From the NCBI RefSeq assembly GCF_022884085.1, contig NZ_JAGGCS010000001.1, positions 1 to 64,000 of the forward strand: a stretch of DNA of 64,000 nucleotides, in the 5' to 3' direction. The position numbers and the translations under genes were made by a program. Source of the DNA: Paenirhizobium cremeum (GTDB taxonomy: Bacteria > Pseudomonadota > Alphaproteobacteria > Rhizobiales > Rhizobiaceae). Position 1 is the stretch's first letter. Each line of letters opens with the position of its first letter. Positions 63,529-64,000 of this stretch are shown here, piece after piece. Under the pieces are notes generated by a model, which saw only the letters and a program-made list of their open reading frames with translations, made no database searches and had not been told where the DNA came from.

Positions 63529-64000
63529 TTACGCCCTGGCAGCGGCCAGGAACTCGCCGGTAAAGGCCTGCAATGCTGCCCAGTCGGTAAACTCGTGAAT
63601 CTGCCGGGTATCGGTCGGCGCGCCCTCGCGCTCAGCGAGGCGCTTAGCCATCCAACGCTTGAAGAAGTCGTATTCGGTGTAGCGCAGCGCGCCCGCCGCA
63701 TGGTGCACCATGCCCGGCACCCAACCGGTCTCAGCCATCAGCGCATCCGGGAAATGCATCGCCTCCTCGCGCTCCTCCTCGAATTCGCTGCGGATGAACA
63801 GCGAGACGGAGACGAACGCGCTCGGCACGCTCTTCAGCCAGTCTTTCTCGCGTCGGACGAAATCGACGAACGGCGCCGGATACCGCCCCCCATGGATCGG
63901 GGCGCAGAGGATCGCCGCCTGCGGATGATCGACGCCGAATTCCGCGCCCGTCACCACGTTGAACAGCACGGCCCGATCGCCGCCCTTCTCGATCTGCGCG
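63529..64000 (-). CDS. Flavodoxin-domain protein, 5' end outside the window
   Basis: The frame is open to the window edge and covers the last 157 residues or so. AILCAPIHGGRYPAPFVDFV, AFVSVSLFIRSE and FKRWMAKRLAEREG resemble the HemG-type, menaquinone-dependent protoporphyrinogen oxidase/flavodoxin family. The N-terminal FMN loop would lie beyond 64000. The in-frame GTG at 63969 is unlikely to be the real start because the domain continues upstream of it. Activity as a HemG is plausible but not shown. Confidence 0.72.
   Translation of the reverse strand, partial: AQIEKGGDRAVLFNVVTGAEFGVDHPQAAILCAPIHGGRYPAPFVDFVRREKDWLKSVPSAFVSVSLFIRSEFEEEREEAMHFPDALMAETGWVPGMVHHAAGALRYTEYDFFKRWMAKRLAEREGAPTDTRQIHEFTDWAALQAFTGEFLAAARA

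Overview
The window reads as chromosomal DNA of a Rhizobiaceae bacterium (Rhizobium/Agrobacterium/Ensifer-like alphaproteobacterium). The grounds are its high GC content, a complete acpXL-to-lpxXL cluster for the very-long-chain fatty acid of lipid A, fixNOQP and fixGHIS next to fnrN and hemN, an aerobic-type cobalamin cluster with cobN, cobO and cobW, and rhizobial intergenic palindromic repeats. I see no rRNA, tRNA, CRISPR, prophage or insertion sequence, and nearly all of it is gene-dense core-type sequence.

Layout. 1-2.5 kb: end of a formaldehyde-oxidation operon (last codons of a class III alcohol dehydrogenase, an ElaA-type acetyltransferase, a YaiI-type protein, a DUF1345 membrane protein and fghA). 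2.5-16 kb: a sugar catabolic operon on the minus strand (binding protein, two permeases, ATPase, GH2 beta-mannosidase-like enzyme, TIM-barrel isomerase, Gfo/Idh/MocA oxidoreductase, aldo/keto reductase, GH43), divergent from a LacI-type regulator with a 14-bp palindromic operator between them. 16-17.5 kb: gnd. 17.6-25.8 kb: fixS-I-H-G and fixP-Q-O-N for cbb3 oxidase, with FNR boxes in front of fixG and fixN. 26-27.4 kb: convergent hemerythrin and PAS-domain genes. 27.7-33.2 kb: lpxXL, adh2XL, fabF1XL, fabF2XL, fabZXL and acpXL. 33.3-36.1 kb: hemN and fnrN divergent around an FNR box, then an L,D-transpeptidase. 36.2-59.7 kb: the cobalamin region in several blocks (cobD-C-B-A; cbiD-cobK; cobM; cobJ-I-L-H-cbiX; cobO-N-W-U), interrupted by a nucleoside hydrolase, a GFA protein, an unknown conserved protein, a TauE/SafE permease and an isoprenylcysteine-methyltransferase-like protein. 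A clear cobalamin riboswitch leads cobU-W-N-O, and a weaker variant-like candidate leads cbiX. 59.8-64 kb: lipoprotein, ATP12-type F1 assembly factor, HAD phosphatase, RluA-type pseudouridine synthase, CrcB and a truncated flavodoxin-like protein.

How it works together. FnrN senses low oxygen through a cysteine cluster and probably drives hemN, fixNOQP and fixGHIS through three TTGAY-N4-ATCAA boxes. The XL cluster builds and transfers the C28-type acyl chain. The cob genes cover most of corrin ring synthesis and late steps, under riboswitch feedback.

Most unusual points: palindromic repeat DNA carried in frame inside cobN and also found between genes of the sugar operon; a cobH frame with no ATG/GTG/TTG upstream of its conserved N-terminus; a CbiX-type chelatase with a roughly 33-histidine tail beside the late-insertion chelatase CobN; a CbiG-CobJ fusion plus CbiD with no CobF or CobG in the window; and a condensing enzyme (FabF2XL) lacking its catalytic cysteine.
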